Of a DNA stretch of 54,652 bases, positions 41,355 through 52,000 are shown piece after piece (the first letter of the stretch is position 1; each line of letters opens with the position of its first letter). A program made the position numbers and the translations under genes. The notes beneath the pieces were generated by a model. The model was given only the letters and a program-made list of their open reading frames with translations, was not told where the DNA came from and did not search any database. This DNA is from Vibrio tubiashii. GTDB taxonomy: Bacteria; Pseudomonadota; Gammaproteobacteria; Enterobacterales; Vibrionaceae. The stretch lies in the NCBI GenBank assembly GCA_000775715.1, contig JRWQ01000004.1, positions 1-54,652 of the forward strand. The letters run 5' to 3'.

Positions 41355-42557
41355 ATGAAACCTACTAATGTTGCGACGAATTCGGATAACGGACCGAGTT
41401 CAGGCGCTAGCCTTATTTACAATCCCACTTTTCGAGCAGTCGTATTCCAAATTATTGCGATAGGCGCGCTTGTTTTTTTCTTTTACACTATTGTCAACAA
41501 TGCACTCACCAACTTAGAAGCACGTGGTATTGCCACGGGTTTTGATTTCCTCGATCAAGAAGCTGGCTTTGGGATTGGCCTAACGCTGATTGAATACGAT
41601 GAAACCTACTCTTATGGCCGGACTTTCGTTATCGGCTTACTCAATACAGCACTAGTGTCATTTTTCGGAATTATACTGGCGACTATTCTCGGCTTTATCA
41701 TGGGTATCGCGCGTCTCTCGTCTAACTGGCTAGTTAGTCGTTTTGCTGCGGTATACATTGAAATTTTCCGAAATGTTCCGCTGTTATTACAAATTTTCTT
41801 TTGGTATTTTGCCGTACTCCAAGCACTGCCTTCTGCAAGACAAAGCTTAAGTCTCGGTGAAGCCATATTCCTTAACGTGCGTGGTTTATACTTTCCTGCT
41901 CCAGTATTTGAGGCGGGCTCTTCGATTGTAATTGGCGCTTTAGTAGTTGGTATTATCGCCACTCTCGTTATCAATATCTGGGCAAATAACAAACAGCGTT
42001 TAACAGGCCAACAAACACCTATGGGACGAATCGCGCTTGGGTTATGTGTTGTTCTACCAGTGATCGTTTACTTCCTAATGGGCTCTCCTATTAGCGCAGA
42101 GTACCCAGAACTCAAAGGTTTTAACTTCCGCGGTGGTGTGAGCATCATTCCAGAGCTGGCTGCGCTATTACTTGCGCTTAGTATCTACACCGCATCTTTT
42201 ATTGCTGAGATTGTGCGTTCGGGTATCAATGCGGTTAACCACGGTCAAACAGAAGCAGCGATGTCACTTGGTTTGCCTCGTTCTCGAACGTTGAAGCTTG
42301 TCGTGATCCCTCAGGCACTACGAATCATCATCCCTCCACTCACTAGCCAATATCTAAACCTGACCAAAAACTCATCATTAGCGATGGCGATTGGTTACCC
42401 AGATTTGGTATCGGTGTTCGCAGGTACCACACTCAACCAGACCGGTCAGGCGATCGAGATCATCGCAATGACAATGGGCGTCTACCTAACGTTGAGTTTG
42501 TTAACCTCTGCATTAATGAACGTCTACAACCGTAAAGTTGCTTTAGTGGAGAGATAG
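41355..42557 (+). CDS. aapQ: Amino-acid ABC transporter permease AapQ
   Basis: This 400-residue inner-membrane permease has about eight membrane helices. The His/Glu/Gln-type (HEAA) permease loop is present as SGINAVNHGQTEAAMSLGLPRSRTLKLVVIPQALRIIIPP (residues about 288-327), and VEIFRNVPLLLQIFF is typical of the family. It pairs with AapM to form the heterodimeric channel. GAGG precedes the ATG. Only 1 nt separates its stop from the aapM start. Confidence 0.92.
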   Translation: MKPTNVATNSDNGPSSGASLIYNPTFRAVVFQIIAIGALVFFFYTIVNNALTNLEARGIATGFDFLDQEAGFGIGLTLIEYDETYSYGRTFVIGLLNTALVSFFGIILATILGFIMGIARLSSNWLVSRFAAVYIEIFRNVPLLLQIFFWYFAVLQALPSARQSLSLGEAIFLNVRGLYFPAPVFEAGSSIVIGALVVGIIATLVINIWANNKQRLTGQQTPMGRIALGLCVVLPVIVYFLMGSPISAEYPELKGFNFRGGVSIIPELAALLLALSIYTASFIAEIVRSGINAVNHGQTEAAMSLGLPRSRTLKLVVIPQALRIIIPPLTSQYLNLTKNSSLAMAIGYPDLVSVFAGTTLNQTGQAIEIIAMTMGVYLTLSLLTSALMNVYNRKVALVER

Positions 42558-42558
42558 T

Positions 42559-43656
42559 ATGTCGACACATCAGTTTCAGCCAGACCTACCGCCTCCAGCA
42601 AATACAGTTGGTGTTGTCGGTTGGCTAAGAAAAAACCTATTCAACGGCCCTGTAAACTCAGTGGTTACCGTTATCCTTGCCTACCTATCATTCATGTTGC
42701 TTTGGAACATCTTTGATTGGGCATTTTTAAAAGCTGACTGGGTGGGAACCACTCGAGACGCCTGTAGCCGTGATGGTGCTTGTTGGGTATTTATCAGCGT
42801 GCGCTGGGAACAGTTCATGTATGGTTTCTACCCACAGGAAGAACTGTGGCGCCCTCGCCTGTTCTACGCGTCACTGGCAATTTTGACTGCTTTACTTGCC
42901 TACGAAAAAACGCCAAAACGTACATGGATATGGCTGTTTACCGTTAATATCTATCCTTTTATTATCGCAGCGCTACTGTACGGTGGAGTATTTGGTTTAG
43001 AAGTGGTCGAGACCCACAAATGGGGCGGCCTATTAGTTACGCTAATCATTGCTTTGGTTGGTATTGTGGTATCACTGCCAATTGGTGTTGCACTGGCACT
43101 GGGTCGTCGTTCAGAGATGCCGATCATTCGCAGTATTTGTACCGTTTATATCGAAGTATGGCGTGGTGTTCCACTCATCACGGTACTCTTTATGGCGTCG
43201 GTAATGCTGCCACTGTTCCTATCCGAAGGGTCTGAAACTGACAAACTGATCCGTGCCCTGATTGGTGTGGTCATGTTCAGTGCCGCCTATATGGCAGAAG
43301 TGGTACGTGGTGGTCTGCAAGCGATTCCTAAAGGCCAGTATGAGGCTGCCGATGCGCTAGGTCTCAGCTATTGGAAGAAAATGGGATTAATTATCTTGCC
43401 TCAAGCGCTGAAAATTACTATCCCATCGATTGTGAACACATTCATTGGCCTATTTAAAGATACCAGTCTGGTACTCATCATTGGTATGTTTGACGTACTA
43501 GGCATCGGTCAAGCCGCAAACACCGACCCAGAGTGGTTAGGTTTTGCAACAGAAAGTTATGTATTTGTCGCGTTAGTGTTCTGGGTATTTTGTTTCGGCA
43601 TGTCGAGGTATTCGATTTGGCTAGAAAACAAACTTCATACCGGTCACAAACGATAA
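42559..43656 (+). CDS. aapM: Amino-acid ABC transporter permease AapM
   Basis: This 365-residue second permease subunit has several membrane helices (about six). It has [28 protein letters not shown] text, with EVWRGVPLI clear. The ATPase-contact loop [36 protein letters not shown] follows at residues about 252-287. The start overlaps the ribosome-binding region at the aapQ stop (GGAGAGATAGT). It forms the channel with AapQ. Confidence 0.92.
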   Translation: MSTHQFQPDLPPPANTVGVVGWLRKNLFNGPVNSVVTVILAYLSFMLLWNIFDWAFLKADWVGTTRDACSRDGACWVFISVRWEQFMYGFYPQEELWRPRLFYASLAILTALLAYEKTPKRTWIWLFTVNIYPFIIAALLYGGVFGLEVVETHKWGGLLVTLIIALVGIVVSLPIGVALALGRRSEMPIIRSICTVYIEVWRGVPLITVLFMASVMLPLFLSEGSETDKLIRALIGVVMFSAAYMAEVVRGGLQAIPKGQYEAADALGLSYWKKMGLIILPQALKITIPSIVNTFIGLFKDTSLVLIIGMFDVLGIGQAANTDPEWLGFATESYVFVALVFWVFCFGMSRYSIWLENKLHTGHKR

Positions 43657-43678
43657 TCAGAAAGCTCAAGGACGTATT

Positions 43679-44428
43679 ATGACGCAGCAACAAGATTACA
43701 TGATCCAATTAAAGGATATGAACAAATGGTACGGGGAGTTCCACGTACTAAAAAACATTAACCTAGATGTTAAGAAAGGCGAGAAAATCGTTATCTGTGG
43801 ACCTTCTGGCTCAGGTAAATCGACTATGATTCGCTGTATTAACCGCTTAGAAGAGCACCAAAAAGGTCAGATTATCGTTTCTGGTAACGAGCTGACGGAA
43901 GATTTGAAAAACATCGAAGCAGTTCGCCGAGAAGTGGGCATGTGTTTCCAACATTTTAACCTCTTCCCACACCTTACCGTACTCGAAAACTGTACGCTTG
44001 CGCCTATTTGGGTAAAGAAAATGCCTAAAGAGGAAGCAGAAGCAGTAGCAATGAAGTATTTAGAAAGGGTTAAGATCCCAGATCAAGCTGATAAGTTCCC
44101 TGGCCAGTTGTCTGGTGGTCAGCAACAGCGCGTGGCGATCGCTCGCTCTCTATGTATGAGTCCGCAGGTAATGCTATTTGACGAACCCACTTCAGCACTC
44201 GACCCAGAGATGGTACGTGAAGTACTTGACGTAATGGTTGAATTAGCTGAAGAAGGCATGACCATGCTATGTGTAACTCACGAAATGGGCTTTGCCAAAG
44301 AAGTCGCCGATCGCGTCATCTTTATGGATGCCGGTGAGATAATTGAAGAGAACAACCCAGTTGATTTCTTTGAGAATCCTCAGTCAGATCGAACGCAAAA
44401 CTTCCTAGCGCAGATTCTACACCACTAA
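43679..44428 (+). CDS. aapP: Amino-acid ABC transporter ATPase AapP
   Basis: This 249-residue ATPase energises the AapQM channel. The motifs are complete: Walker [10 protein letters not shown] (near residue 41), Q-loop [11 protein letters not shown], signature [15 protein letters not shown], Walker [16 protein letters not shown] and the switch histidine in [11 protein letters not shown]. It is the last gene of the operon and is followed by a strong terminator. Confidence 0.94.
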   Translation: MTQQQDYMIQLKDMNKWYGEFHVLKNINLDVKKGEKIVICGPSGSGKSTMIRCINRLEEHQKGQIIVSGNELTEDLKNIEAVRREVGMCFQHFNLFPHLTVLENCTLAPIWVKKMPKEEAEAVAMKYLERVKIPDQADKFPGQLSGGQQQRVAIARSLCMSPQVMLFDEPTSALDPEMVREVLDVMVELAEEGMTMLCVTHEMGFAKEVADRVIFMDAGEIIEENNPVDFFENPQSDRTQNFLAQILHH

Positions 44429-44444
44429 GAGTGGGACTTGAATC

Positions 44445-44471
44445 AAGGGGTGACTAAGGTCGCCCCTTTTT
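44445..44471 (+). terminator. Intrinsic terminator of the aap operon
   Basis: A 10-bp stem (AAGGGGTGAC with GTCGCCCCTT, including one G-T pair) with a 4-nt loop is followed by T-rich sequence, 16 bp after the aapP stop. Confidence 0.85.
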
Positions 44472-44617
44472 AGTTGTTAAATTGTGTTACATATTTCAAA
44501 ATACATAAGTTGCTATTTCTATTATTATTAAACTTGCTACTACGGCAGATGAGGCTTGATCTTTTGGTGATTCGACCTCATAAATGTAGATATAAATAAA
44601 ATCTTACGAGGAAGATT

Positions 44618-45280
44618 ATGAACAGTCCTATGTTTACTCGCACTTCTAGCCAAGAAAGTGCTCTTCAGACCAACAAAGTACTGCGTAACACTTATGCACT
44701 ACTTTCAATGACCCTGCTTTGGTCAGCAGTCGTTGCTGGTGTTTCTATGGCGATGAACCTTCCTCGCCCAGGTCTAATCATCATGCTTGTCGGTTTCTAC
44801 GGCTTACTTTTCTTAACTGAGAAGAACCGCAATAACAGCATGGGGTTAGTATTCACCTTCCTATTCACTGGCTTCCTTGGTTACACCATAGGCCCAATTT
44901 TGAATGCCTACATTGGCGCTGGCATGGGTGATGTGGTTCTAATGGCACTAGGTGGTACAGCACTATCGTTTATGGCTGCTTCTGCATACGCACTTACAAC
45001 CAAGCGCGACCTATCTATGATGGGTGGTTTGATGCTATCACTATTCGTTGTACTCGTCGTAGGTATGATTGCGAGCTTCTTTATCCAATCAACGATTCTA
45101 CACCTTGCAATGAGTAGCTTGTTCATCGTCTTCTCTACAATGGCAATCCTGATGACGACCCAGGGTATTATCCGTGGTGGCGAGTCTAACTACATTTCTG
45201 CGACAGTGACTCTATACGTATCTATCTACAACATCTTCATCAGCCTACTAAGCATTCTAGGCATCATGAACGATGACTAA
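44618..45280 (+). CDS. yccA: Bax inhibitor-1/YccA family membrane protein
   Basis: YccA is an inner-membrane protein and a modulator and substrate of the FtsH protease. The 220-residue product has seven membrane helices, and the family end is kept (SIYNIFISLLSILGIMNDD). The N-terminal cytoplasmic part MNSPMFTRTSSQESALQTNKVLRN matches YccA. GAGGAAG lies before the ATG. The order yccA-tusE-acyP is as in E. coli. Confidence 0.92.
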   Translation: MNSPMFTRTSSQESALQTNKVLRNTYALLSMTLLWSAVVAGVSMAMNLPRPGLIIMLVGFYGLLFLTEKNRNNSMGLVFTFLFTGFLGYTIGPILNAYIGAGMGDVVLMALGGTALSFMAASAYALTTKRDLSMMGGLMLSLFVVLVVGMIASFFIQSTILHLAMSSLFIVFSTMAILMTTQGIIRGGESNYISATVTLYVSIYNIFISLLSILGIMNDD

Positions 45281-45307
45281 TCTGTCATAGACAGATATTA
45301 CTTCCGA

Positions 45308-45338
45308 AGCCCGAAAGCTCACCCTTTCGGGCTTTTTC
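45308..45338 (+). terminator. Intrinsic terminator after yccA
   Basis: A perfect 10-bp stem (AGCCCGAAAG with CTTTCGGGCT, 6-nt loop) runs into a T tract. Confidence 0.9.
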
Positions 45339-45410
45339 TTTCTTGATATCTTGTTCAATCAAGGTATGCTGCGCTACCTTATCGAACTTCACAATATTTA
45401 GGATCGTAAA

Positions 45411-45740
45411 ATGTTTGAATACAATGGCAAACAAATCGAAACTGACGCTCAAGGGTACCTACTCAACCATATGGACTGGGAAGAAGGGATGATTTCGATA
45501 CTAGCAGAGCAAGAAGGTATTGAGTTGACAGATGCACACCTCGAAGTTGTTCACTTTGTGAGAGACTTTTATGTGGAGTTCAATACTTCTCCCGCTGTTC
45601 GCATGCTTGTCAAAGCTATGCAAAAAGCACACGGCCCAGATAAAGGCAACAGCAAATACTTGTTTAAGCTGTTTAAACAAGGCCCAGCTAAACAAGCGAC
45701 CAAGCTTGCTGGACTACCGAAACCGGCTAAGTGCCTATAA
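45411..45740 (+). CDS. tusE: Sulfurtransferase TusE (DsrC family)
   Basis: TusE accepts sulfur from TusBCD and passes it to MnmA for 2-thiouridine in tRNA. The 109-residue product has the DsrC fold, with the catalytic Cys108 next to the end (LPKPAKCL). The motif [28 protein letters not shown] and [22 protein letters not shown] fit the family. AGGATC precedes the ATG. Confidence 0.93.
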   Translation: MFEYNGKQIETDAQGYLLNHMDWEEGMISILAEQEGIELTDAHLEVVHFVRDFYVEFNTSPAVRMLVKAMQKAHGPDKGNSKYLFKLFKQGPAKQATKLAGLPKPAKCL

Positions 45741-45746
45741 TTTCAA

Positions 45747-46019
45747 CTATAGTATTTTGAAACCTTTGTAAGGTTTATAGGCTACAGGTTCACGAACCAC
45801 CGACTCAACTTGTGCCGTTCGTGGCCCCTGCTCCAACCAAGTGAAGAGCTGATCTATCTTTGGTTGGTTGCCGCATGCCACAACCTCTACATCTCCGTTG
45901 GCAAGATTCATCGCATACCCATCTAAGCCTAGGTGCATCGCCTGATGGGCGGTGTGATACCGAAATCCCACGCCTTGAACTAGCCCTGTTACTGTGAACT
46001 TCTCACAACTTTGTTCCAT
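45747..46019 (-). CDS. acyP: Acylphosphatase
   Basis: This 90-residue enzyme hydrolyses acyl phosphates. The catalytic Arg20 sits in [11 protein letters not shown] and Asn38 in [12 protein letters not shown], both in the expected context. It is convergent with tusE, with only 6 bp between stop codons. Confidence 0.93.
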   Translation of the reverse strand: MEQSCEKFTVTGLVQGVGFRYHTAHQAMHLGLDGYAMNLANGDVEVVACGNQPKIDQLFTWLEQGPRTAQVESVVREPVAYKPYKGFKIL

Positions 46020-46114
46020 AAAACTTACCTCAACTTATCCTGCAATGATATATTCATTGTGTTCTATTCCCTCCCATTGCTGCTGTATGGGAAGCTAAAC
46101 TGGATATAATAATT

Positions 46115-47518
46115 ATGAAAGAAATACCCTTCCGCTGGATTGACAAATATCTCATTCACCTCAAAATACAAGAGAAATTCTACTTACTTTTCTTCCTTCC
46201 TGTTGTCGCTCTAATAATTTTAACTCTCGTTCTAGACAACAGTGCCGATCAAATGCTTGTTCATCTTTACAACGATGAACTGGTATTGATGCGTAACTTA
46301 ATTGAGACTGGAAACCTAACCCAAGAGCAGGTTTCATCCATTATTAGTCACTCTGAGACGATTAAATTCGGCTCTGGCGCTGGATCGATCAGTGTTAATA
46401 ATGGTGAATTTAGTCTTGAAGCGATTCACGACCAAGACCTTTGGAGTGCGATGTCAACTACTCACATCGCGATTATGTTAGTCACATTGTCACTCGTTGC
46501 GTTGGGGGTCTACTACATCATGACCTTTATCGGTGGCGCTATGTTTACCATGAATAAAGCGCTCAACACACTTGCGAGTGGCGACTTAACCAGCCGAATG
46601 AATTTTTTCAAAGTTAGAGATGAGTTCAGTGAAATTGCAATCACCATTGATATGGTCGCTGAACGTGAGCAAAACTTGGTGATTTCTATTCAAGAGTCTG
46701 TCGCGCTAATGCAGCAAATTAGCTCCGACCTAAACCAATCAAACCAACTGACCGCAGATGTGTCTGGTACACAGCAAGAGCACCTGAACTCGTTGGCTAG
46801 CGCGACTGAACAGATGGCATCGACCATTAGAGAGGTTGCCACCTTAGCTCATGAATCGAGCACACAAACTGAAGATGCACGAAGCGTAGCCAGTCAAGGA
46901 CAGTCCAAAGTCGGCAATACTCTCGAGTCTATTTCGAAACTGTCGCAAGAAATTCAATCTGCGTCAGAAGCAGTGGCGGAGCTAGACGCCAATGCAGCGC
47001 AAATTGATGAAGTCGTTACGACTATCAACGGCATCTCGGAGCAAACCAATTTATTGGCACTTAACGCAGCGATTGAAGCCGCTCGTGCAGGAGAACAAGG
47101 TCGAGGCTTTGCCGTAGTAGCTGACGAAGTCCGTGCCCTAGCGGGTCGAACTCAACAAGCGACAGTAGAGATCCAAACCATGATTGAAGCGCTACAGCGC
47201 AATAGTCAATCCCTAACGCAGTTGATGGAAACAACGGTAATCAACGCCTCTGAAGGCCAGCAGCGCATGTCAGAAGTGGATATTGAGATCGGTGCATTGG
47301 CAAACAAGAACCAGTCTATCTCTGACAGCAGCATTCAAATTGCGACCGCTGCTGAGGAGCAAGGCGCCGTAGCAGATAGCATTGCCGCTAGCGTCGAAGA
47401 GATCCGAGTCCAATCAGACAGCGTGTGTAATATGATTAGCGCCACCGAGTCTAACATCGCTCAGTTACGTAGTCAGAGCGACCAGATGGAAGCCTTACTC
47501 ACCGGGCTTAAAGCCTAA
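46115..47518 (+). CDS. Methyl-accepting chemotaxis protein, small sensor
   Basis: This 467-residue chemoreceptor has membrane helix 1 at about 22-40 ([19 protein letters not shown]). A short periplasmic loop of about 75 residues follows ([12 protein letters not shown] to DQDLWSAM), then helix 2 near 118-142 ([19 protein letters not shown]) and a HAMP domain ([21 protein letters not shown]). The signalling domain includes the conserved tip [38 protein letters not shown]. The periplasmic loop is shorter than a Cache or four-helix sensor, so ligand sensing is uncertain. It separates acyP from rlmI, which are neighbours in E. coli. Confidence 0.9.
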   Translation: MKEIPFRWIDKYLIHLKIQEKFYLLFFLPVVALIILTLVLDNSADQMLVHLYNDELVLMRNLIETGNLTQEQVSSIISHSETIKFGSGAGSISVNNGEFSLEAIHDQDLWSAMSTTHIAIMLVTLSLVALGVYYIMTFIGGAMFTMNKALNTLASGDLTSRMNFFKVRDEFSEIAITIDMVAEREQNLVISIQESVALMQQISSDLNQSNQLTADVSGTQQEHLNSLASATEQMASTIREVATLAHESSTQTEDARSVASQGQSKVGNTLESISKLSQEIQSASEAVAELDANAAQIDEVVTTINGISEQTNLLALNAAIEAARAGEQGRGFAVVADEVRALAGRTQQATVEIQTMIEALQRNSQSLTQLMETTVINASEGQQRMSEVDIEIGALANKNQSISDSSIQIATAAEEQGAVADSIAASVEEIRVQSDSVCNMISATESNIAQLRSQSDQMEALLTGLKA

Positions 47519-47525
47519 CGACCTC

Positions 47526-47546
47526 AGAGCCGCGTTTCGCGGCTCT
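47526..47546 (+). terminator. Hairpin after the chemoreceptor gene
   Basis: A perfect 9-bp stem (AGAGCCGCG with CGCGGCTCT, loop TTT) lies 8 bp after the stop. No T tract follows, so it may stabilise the mRNA end and not terminate alone. Confidence 0.5.
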
Positions 47547-47777
47547 ATACCATTCTGGATATGTAGGTGTTCAAATAATTGCGCAGGGAAAATCGCTTAG
47601 AGCAAGGCATAGATTGCTGTTAGTTAGTGGACCTAACTTCAAAATCTATAACGCAGCTATCAGCGATTTTAACAAGTAAGAATGAGCAGATACTTATTCA
47701 GGTTGGTATTATTTGCTTTTCACTAACACATCCTAGAAAATACCCCACCTTTCCAAACAAACAATTTGAGCAAACCA

Positions 47778-48971
47778 ATGACTCCAGCTATTTATCTCGT
47801 CAAAGGAAGAGACAAGTCACTTCGTCGCAAACACCCTTGGGTATTTTCTCGCGGAATACATAAAGTCGAAGGCGAGCCAAAACTTGGCGAAACAGTTGAC
47901 GTCTTTGCACATGACGGTAAATGGCTAGCAAAAGCAGCATACTCACCAAGCTCTCAGATCCGCGCCCGCGTGTGGAGCTTTGAAAAAGAGTCCATCGACA
48001 AAGCGTTTTTCATAAAACGTATCCAAGATGCTCAAGTACTGCGTGAAGATATCATTGAGCGCGACGGATTGACTGGTTACCGCCTTATTGCTGCTGAGTC
48101 TGATGGTTTGCCAGGTATTACCATCGACAAATACCAAAACTACCTAGTATGTCAGCTATTAAGCGCTGGCGCGGAATACCACAAGCAAACACTGGTTGAG
48201 GCTTTAGTTGAATGCTTCCCTAGCTGTAATGTTTACGAGCGCTCTGACGTGGCTGTACGTAAGAAAGAAGGTTTAGCGGAAACAACTGGCGTTCTTCATG
48301 GCCAAGAGCCGCCTAAATCAGTCGTTATAGAAGAGAACGGCGTAAAAATCAGCGTTGATATCGTTGGTGGACACAAGACAGGTTTCTACTTAGACCAACG
48401 CGATAGCCGTCAACAGGCGATGAAGTATGTCAAAGACAAAGAGGTGCTTAACTGCTTCTCATACACTGGCGGCTTTGGTCTATATTCGCTGAAAGGCGGC
48501 GCAAAACGCGTTATTAACGCAGATGTGTCGCAACCTGCTCTAGATACTGCGAAATACAACGCGGAGCTCAACGAATTCGATATATCAAAGAAACGCGCAG
48601 TATTCCTCAATGCAGACGTGTTCAAACTACTGCGCGAATACCGTGACCAAGGCACTAAGTTTGACGTTGTGATTATGGATCCGCCTAAGTTCGTTTCCAG
48701 CAAAAACAACTTAACCTCTGGCGCTAATGGCTATAAAGACATCAACATGCTGGCGATGCAGATCCTAAAGCCTGGCGGCACACTACTGACCTACTCTTGC
48801 TCTGGCTTAATGAGTGGAGAACTGTTCCAGAAAGTCATCGCTGACGCAGCGGTAGATTCGGGCCGACAAGTAAAGTTTGTGGAACGTTTTGAACAAGCCG
48901 CCGACCACCCGACGGACAGTGCATATCCGGAAGGATTCTATCTAAAAGGGTTTGCTTGCAAGGTGTTGTAA
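47778..48971 (+). CDS. rlmI: 23S rRNA m5C1962 methyltransferase RlmI
   Basis: RlmI methylates C1962 of 23S rRNA. The 397-residue product has an N-terminal PUA domain ([21 protein letters not shown]) and the EEHE-like central domain. The SAM fold shows [21 protein letters not shown], and the catalytic region has [15 protein letters not shown] and [11 protein letters not shown]. An in-frame TTG at 47766 would add four residues. The ATG at 47778 is chosen because it gives the family length (E. coli 396). No strong ribosome-binding site is seen at either. Confidence 0.93.
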   Translation: MTPAIYLVKGRDKSLRRKHPWVFSRGIHKVEGEPKLGETVDVFAHDGKWLAKAAYSPSSQIRARVWSFEKESIDKAFFIKRIQDAQVLREDIIERDGLTGYRLIAAESDGLPGITIDKYQNYLVCQLLSAGAEYHKQTLVEALVECFPSCNVYERSDVAVRKKEGLAETTGVLHGQEPPKSVVIEENGVKISVDIVGGHKTGFYLDQRDSRQQAMKYVKDKEVLNCFSYTGGFGLYSLKGGAKRVINADVSQPALDTAKYNAELNEFDISKKRAVFLNADVFKLLREYRDQGTKFDVVIMDPPKFVSSKNNLTSGANGYKDINMLAMQILKPGGTLLTYSCSGLMSGELFQKVIADAAVDSGRQVKFVERFEQAADHPTDSAYPEGFYLKGFACKVL

Positions 48972-49010
48972 AAGAGTTATCTCAGCGGAATCATTTTTAA
49001 CGGGCACGAT

Positions 49011-49047
49011 AAAACAGCCGGAGTCAAAATTGACTCCGGCTGTTTTT
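49011..49047. terminator. Bidirectional terminator between rlmI and the adhesin gene
   Basis: A perfect 16-bp inverted repeat (AAAACAGCCGGAGTCA with its complement, 4-nt loop) has A and T tracts on the two sides. It serves both convergent genes. Confidence 0.92.
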
Positions 49048-49050
49048 ATT

Positions 49051-52000
49051 TTAGTCCTTTAAATGTTCTAAGTTATCAATCAAGCTACTGGTGATGTCAG
49101 CCGCAGATGCACCATTGAAATCGATAGTCAGAGTGTCAACTCCTTTTTCAATAGTCATCGTAGAAGTCCCATTATCTTCAGTTACTGATACTTTCACCGC
49201 GGAGGTTTCACCTTCGGTCGCACTAGACAATTCACTTAACAACTCAGTAATCTCTTCTTTAGAGACATCTTCAAACAAATCAGATAGATCCAGTTGGTCT
49301 CCATCGGTTCTACTAAAGTCCACAACACGGTCATGCTCAGTTGCCATATCAACCCACTTAAAGATATCCGCGCCGTCATCACCGACTAAGATATCGTCAC
49401 CAAGACCACCAATAATTGTGTCATTGTCAGAGCCACCACGAACGGCATCATTGCCATCACCACCATCAAGAACATCATGCCCAGTACCACCGAAGATTAA
49501 GTCCGAACCGCCTTCGCCGTAGATATGATCGTTGCCGCCGCCGCCGTGAGCTACGTCCATACCGGCATTTGCGCTATTAGCAAAAGTTGTCGCACCGTCT
49601 TCACCGCCATAAGCTAATGCATCAATTGAAGACTCAGCAAAGCGCTGTATATCAGCTTCTTGCACATCGTAGTTAATATCTTGTCCCGGAGAATGACTAT
49701 CACCTAAGTAAACAGTGTCAGCCCCGCTTCCCATATCAACCTTATCACCCGCTATGCCAGTATCAATGACTACACCTTTAACAGGATCATAATCTAGTGT
49801 TCTATGATTTTCAGATTCAAATATTGTCGCTGCTGACGTTTGCCAATCCATTTTTGTATAGCCATTAGAGCCTTGTGCAAAGACACTATCCACTCCTGCA
49901 CCATTGTCAGCTAACCTATTAGTTGCTTCAACATGAACCGTCCCTTCACTCGCACTAACTTGATCATCTGAATCAATCGCTAGGTACTTAAACTCATCAG
50001 TGATTGCTACTTCACCATTTACTGTCATTTCCACACCTGACAGATTGAAACCAGCTCCCTGTCCTCCATTACTGGTGTTTACGACAGTAAGTCGCACTTC
50101 ATCAAACGAATCTGAAGAAGACAGTGTTGCACTCCCTGTATGATCTGGGTTTGGATGAGGAACAGAGATCGACAAATCAATCGGATCTCCAACGCTCTGG
50201 CCATTATCAAACAGATACGCCACAACCTTAGCGTGGGCATTATTGCCTAATAACCCCTGTAAACTAGCCAGTTGAAGCGAGATAGAAGAAATATTGCCCT
50301 TATCCGATGCAATTGAAATAAACTCTCCCGCACTGGTTTCCTCGCCTAGGCCTTCGTTTTTGTCAGTACTGACGAAGACACCCTGTTGTTTGTTAGTACC
50401 GTCGTACTTAATCGCTCCGGTGCCTTCAACAAAAGTTCCGTTTTCAATTCTACCACCACTGATCGACATACCGTCTAGCTCAAGTACTTTCACACCGTCC
50501 CCGGCAGCACTCAACTCGGCAGTATCTATTTCATGTACGGCCTGTGCGTCTCTATCGGCTACGTAAAATACCTTAGTATTGTCAGCGAAAACTAGAGGGT
50601 TACTGCCAGTTAAGTCTGATTCGGTCACCTTAACAAATTGATTAGAACTTACATCGAAGTAGTACAAATCACCATGTTCAGGGAGTTCCGTCAGTTGAAC
50701 CTTGGTAACTTTGCTCGCGTCTGGATCATCTTCAGTATCAGTAGCATTGTCTGCAAACTGAACTTCTACCACGCTATGGTCCGATATCACATCAAAGCTA
50801 CCAGCTTCTGGTAGGTCATTGCTACCACCTTCGGGACGTTCAAGAACCTCAACAGTTATTGAAGTCTTCGATTCAGCAGTTAAGCTACCCCCAGCATCAG
50901 CATGATCACCTTGAGTATGTTGATCTTTATTGGTATCCGATTCTATCGCTGTCGCGATAACCTGGATATCAAATTTCGCTGGGTCTGGTACTATGACTTG
51001 TAGCTCAGATAAGTTCCAAGAAGTTACTTCAATTCTTTGGTCCTTGTTCGCCTCTGTCACCTCGTAAGTGTTAGCGCCAGAGCCATCGCTGATCACTGAA
51101 CCCACTGGAATTCCAGTCAACTCTATTGTTAATTTTTCAGAGCTATCTTCCTTATCAACCAACGAGGCATGAATCTCACTCAGCTTAATCGGCGTACCTT
51201 CATAACCGAGGTTATCCACAGCTAAGAAGTTAATATTATCAATAATAGCGCCGGTAGAATCCGCCTCATCAGCCTCTAGTAGAAGTCGATACTTACCTGT
51301 AGTTTCTACCGGGAGAGTAAATTCACCTTTCTGCCAGCCTGTGCCAACACGATCTGCAATGAAGTCGTATAGTTTAACTTCACTATCAGGAATTGGTTGG
51401 CCAAACTGATCAAGCTTGACTAGCGTAACTTCCATATCGGAATCTGCGGGCTTATTATCACTTCTTGCCGCAATATCGAATTCAAACTTGTAGAAGCGTC
51501 CTGCGACAAGATCCATATCGGTATACAGAACCTTATCTCCGTTATTTCCCTCAATCTCCATCACTTGGTTAGTAGACGTGCCTGGGAGATACGTACCCTC
51601 TGTACCAACTTCAACATGGTTACCTGCATTAGATGTTTCCCATTCACCTATGGTGCTTGCACCTTTCACGGTATTAATCGCAATCTCAGCATCCCAAGCT
51701 GTATCAAGGGTAACATCTTCAAAATCTATAGCCGCAACCTTAGCAAACTCCCCTAAAGTTAACGTTGGAGCGTCCGCATCAGGGTGAACATCCACAGTTA
51801 ACCTTCCAGTTTCTATCACTTCAGCGCCAGAATTCTTCGCAATTATAGTGACATCGAAGTTTACGTCGCTGTGCTCTGGAGCTTTGACTTTCACTGTTTG
51901 GATATCATCAATACTTACAGTGATAGAACCCGAATCACCAATGGTAGTCTCAACGTTTTGAACAGAAACCACCGCACCTTTAGGAATGCCTGTTAAATCG

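Noticed and set aside
47627..47863. Open frame of 78 codons overlapping the rlmI start
   Set aside because: It overlaps the well-supported rlmI in another frame and resembles no protein I know.
49091..49522. Long antisense open frames across the adhesin gene
   Set aside because: They mirror the skewed Asp/Gly/Thr codon use of the adhesin and lack ribosome-binding sites and known motifs.
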